DNA from: Alphaproteobacteria bacterium
GTDB lineage: Bacteria > Pseudomonadota > Alphaproteobacteria > Geminicoccales > Geminicoccaceae
Assembly: GCA_026982585.1 (NCBI GenBank)
Contig: JALSGW010000407.1
Span: 1-8,103, forward strand
Length of the DNA: 8,103 bases
Direction: 5' to 3'
Shown here: in pieces, positions 6,836 to 8,103 of the stretch
Numbering within the stretch: position 1 is the stretch's first letter
Layout of the letters: each line of letters begins with the position of its first letter
Notes under the pieces: model-generated
Told to the model about the DNA's origin: nothing
What the model saw: the letters and a program-made list of their open reading frames with translations, nothing else
Database searches by the model: none
Made by a program: the position numbers and the translations under genes

Positions 6836-8103
6836 ATGGAGGGCCAAGGGGCCGGGGATCTGCTGACCGCCACGGTGGTGTTGCTCGGCACCGGGGTGGT
6901 GGCGCTGGTGCTGTTCCGCCGCTTCGGCTTCGGATCGGTGTTGGGTCTGCTCGCGGCCGGTGCGGTGGTGGGGCCGTACGGCCTCGGCGTGCTGGCGGGC
7001 GGCGAGGAGCTCAAGAGCGCCTCGGAGCTCGGGGTCGCCTTTCTGCTGTTCGTGATCGGCATCGAGATGCAGCCCGAGACCTTGTGGGCGATGCGGCGCC
7101 AGGTGTTCGGCCTGGGCGGCCTGCAGGTGGTGCTGAGCGGGCTCGTGCTCGGAGCGCTCGCTGCGGCGGCCGGGCTGCCGCCGGCTGCGGCCTTCGTGCT
7201 CGGCGCCGGCTTCGCCCTCTCCTCCACCGCCCTGTGCGTGCAGATCCTGGAGGAACGGGGCGCCTTCTACACCGACTGGGGGCGGCGCAGCTTCGCCATC
7301 CTGCTCTTCCAGGATCTCGCGGTGGTGCCCCTGCTGGCGGTGGTGCCGCTGCTCGCCGGAACGCCGGAGCCGGCGCCGAGCCCCTTCTCGGAACGGCTCC
7401 TGTGGGTGGTCGGGGCCATGGGGCTGGTGTGGATCCTCGGCAGCATGCTGCTGCCGTGGGGACTCGAGCTCGCCGCCCGGGAACGCCATCACGAGGCCTT
7501 CACCGGTCTCGCCATCCTCGCCGTGGTGGTGAGCGCATGGGTGATGGAGCAGGCCGGGCTCTCCATGGCGCTCGGCGCCTTCGTGATGGGGCTGCTGCTC
7601 TCCCGCACCCGCTACCACCACCAGCTCGAGGCCGAGGTGACGCCCTTCAAGGGGCTTTTGGTGGGCCTGTTCTTCATCGCCGTGGGCATGTCCATCGACG
7701 TCAGCGCCATCCTCCGCAACCTGCCGCAACTGGTGCCGCTGCTGGTGATGTTGGTCGCGGTCAAGACCGCCATCGTCTTCCTGCTCGCCCGCATCTTCGG
7801 TCTCGATCGCGCGGATGCCCTCAAAAGCGCCTTCCTCCTGGCCCAGGGCGGGGAATTCGCGTTCGTGCTGTTCGGAGCGGCCCGCTCCCAGGGCGTGCTC
7901 GCGCCCGAGGTCTACCATCTCGCCCTGCTCGTGATCTCCTCCTCGATGCTGCTCACCCCGCTCCTGATCCGCCTCGGCGAACGCCTCGCGAGCCGGCTGC
8001 GGCCGGCGCCGCCGCCCGTGCGCGCGGAGGAGGCGGCGCGCCGCATGGACCGCCATGTGGTGATCTGCGGCTTCGGGCGGGTCGGCGGCACCGTGGGCGC
8101 CAT
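6836..8103 (+). CDS. KefB/KefC-type monovalent cation:proton antiporter (CPA2), partial at 3' end
   Basis: Inner-membrane antiporter of the CPA2 family that exchanges K+ or Na+ for protons. The frame is open to the window edge: 422 residues are visible from ATG 6836. Family features are FGFGSVLGLLAAGAVVGPYG (30-48), SELGVAFLLFVIGIEM (63-78), GFALSSTA (125-132), the ion-binding FQDLAVVPLLA (158-168, Asp160), GAFVMGLLLSRTRYHHQLEA (247-266), FKGLLVGLFFIAVGMSID (271-288) and AQGGEFAFVLF (336-346). A charged, proline-rich linker (about 381-405) leads into HVVICGFGRVG (407-417), the GxGxxG nucleotide-binding loop of an RCK/TrkA-N domain, so the full protein should be regulated by NAD(H) or a similar ligand. 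It follows ettA; the alternative ATG 6815 overlaps the ettA stop by four bases and adds seven residues. Whether it is glutathione-gated like true KefB/KefC cannot be judged here. Confidence 0.92.
   Translation, partial: MEGQGAGDLLTATVVLLGTGVVALVLFRRFGFGSVLGLLAAGAVVGPYGLGVLAGGEELKSASELGVAFLLFVIGIEMQPETLWAMRRQVFGLGGLQVVLSGLVLGALAAAAGLPPAAAFVLGAGFALSSTALCVQILEERGAFYTDWGRRSFAILLFQDLAVVPLLAVVPLLAGTPEPAPSPFSERLLWVVGAMGLVWILGSMLLPWGLELAARERHHEAFTGLAILAVVVSAWVMEQAGLSMALGAFVMGLLLSRTRYHHQLEAEVTPFKGLLVGLFFIAVGMSIDVSAILRNLPQLVPLLVMLVAVKTAIVFLLARIFGLDRADALKSAFLLAQGGEFAFVLFGAARSQGVLAPEVYHLALLVISSSMLLTPLLIRLGERLASRLRPAPPPVRAEEAARRMDRHVVICGFGRVGGTVGA

Overview
This is a GC-rich (roughly 70% by eye), gene-dense chromosomal window with an ordinary housekeeping look. 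No mobile element, CRISPR array, rRNA or tRNA was seen. Several features point to an alphaproteobacterium. The order infA - maf - RNase E/G is typical of that class. IF-1 has the alphaproteobacterial-style ending VEMTPYDL..GRITYRFK. The GluQ-RS has the RCRPQF...RRQS / PCFCT...APHGP form seen in that class. This assignment rests on remembered family patterns, not on a search.

There are eight protein genes in four transcription units. (1) Leftward, 1503 to 1: infA (IF-1), then maf (nucleotide pyrophosphatase), then the first 228 codons of an RNase E/G-family protein cut by the left edge. Both internal junctions overlap, so this looks like one operon. (2) Rightward, 1688 to 3115: a lone O-antigen ligase/polymerase-family membrane protein. 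(3) Leftward, 4989 to 3103: gluQ (tRNA-Asp glutamyl-queuosine synthetase), followed with no gap by a lipoprotein alpha/beta hydrolase. The 3' end of the hydrolase overlaps the 3' end of the ligase gene tail to tail by 13 bp. (4) Rightward, 5142 to the right edge: ettA (ABC-F translation factor), then a KefB/KefC-type cation:proton antiporter that is open to the end of the window and reaches the start of its nucleotide-binding (RCK/TrkA-N) domain.

Five of the eight products act on translation, RNA or nucleotide quality: IF-1, RNase E/G, GluQ-RS, EttA and, loosely, Maf. The other three are envelope or membrane proteins. The only non-coding stretches are two divergent promoter regions, 1504-1687 and about 4990-5141. 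The second holds short direct and inverted repeats around an AT-rich patch and is the best place to look for regulation.

I did not find a convincing new biological system. The findings below are modest: tight overlaps, start-site questions, an orphan polysaccharide ligase with a local codon-use shift, and a possible operator between gluQ and ettA.
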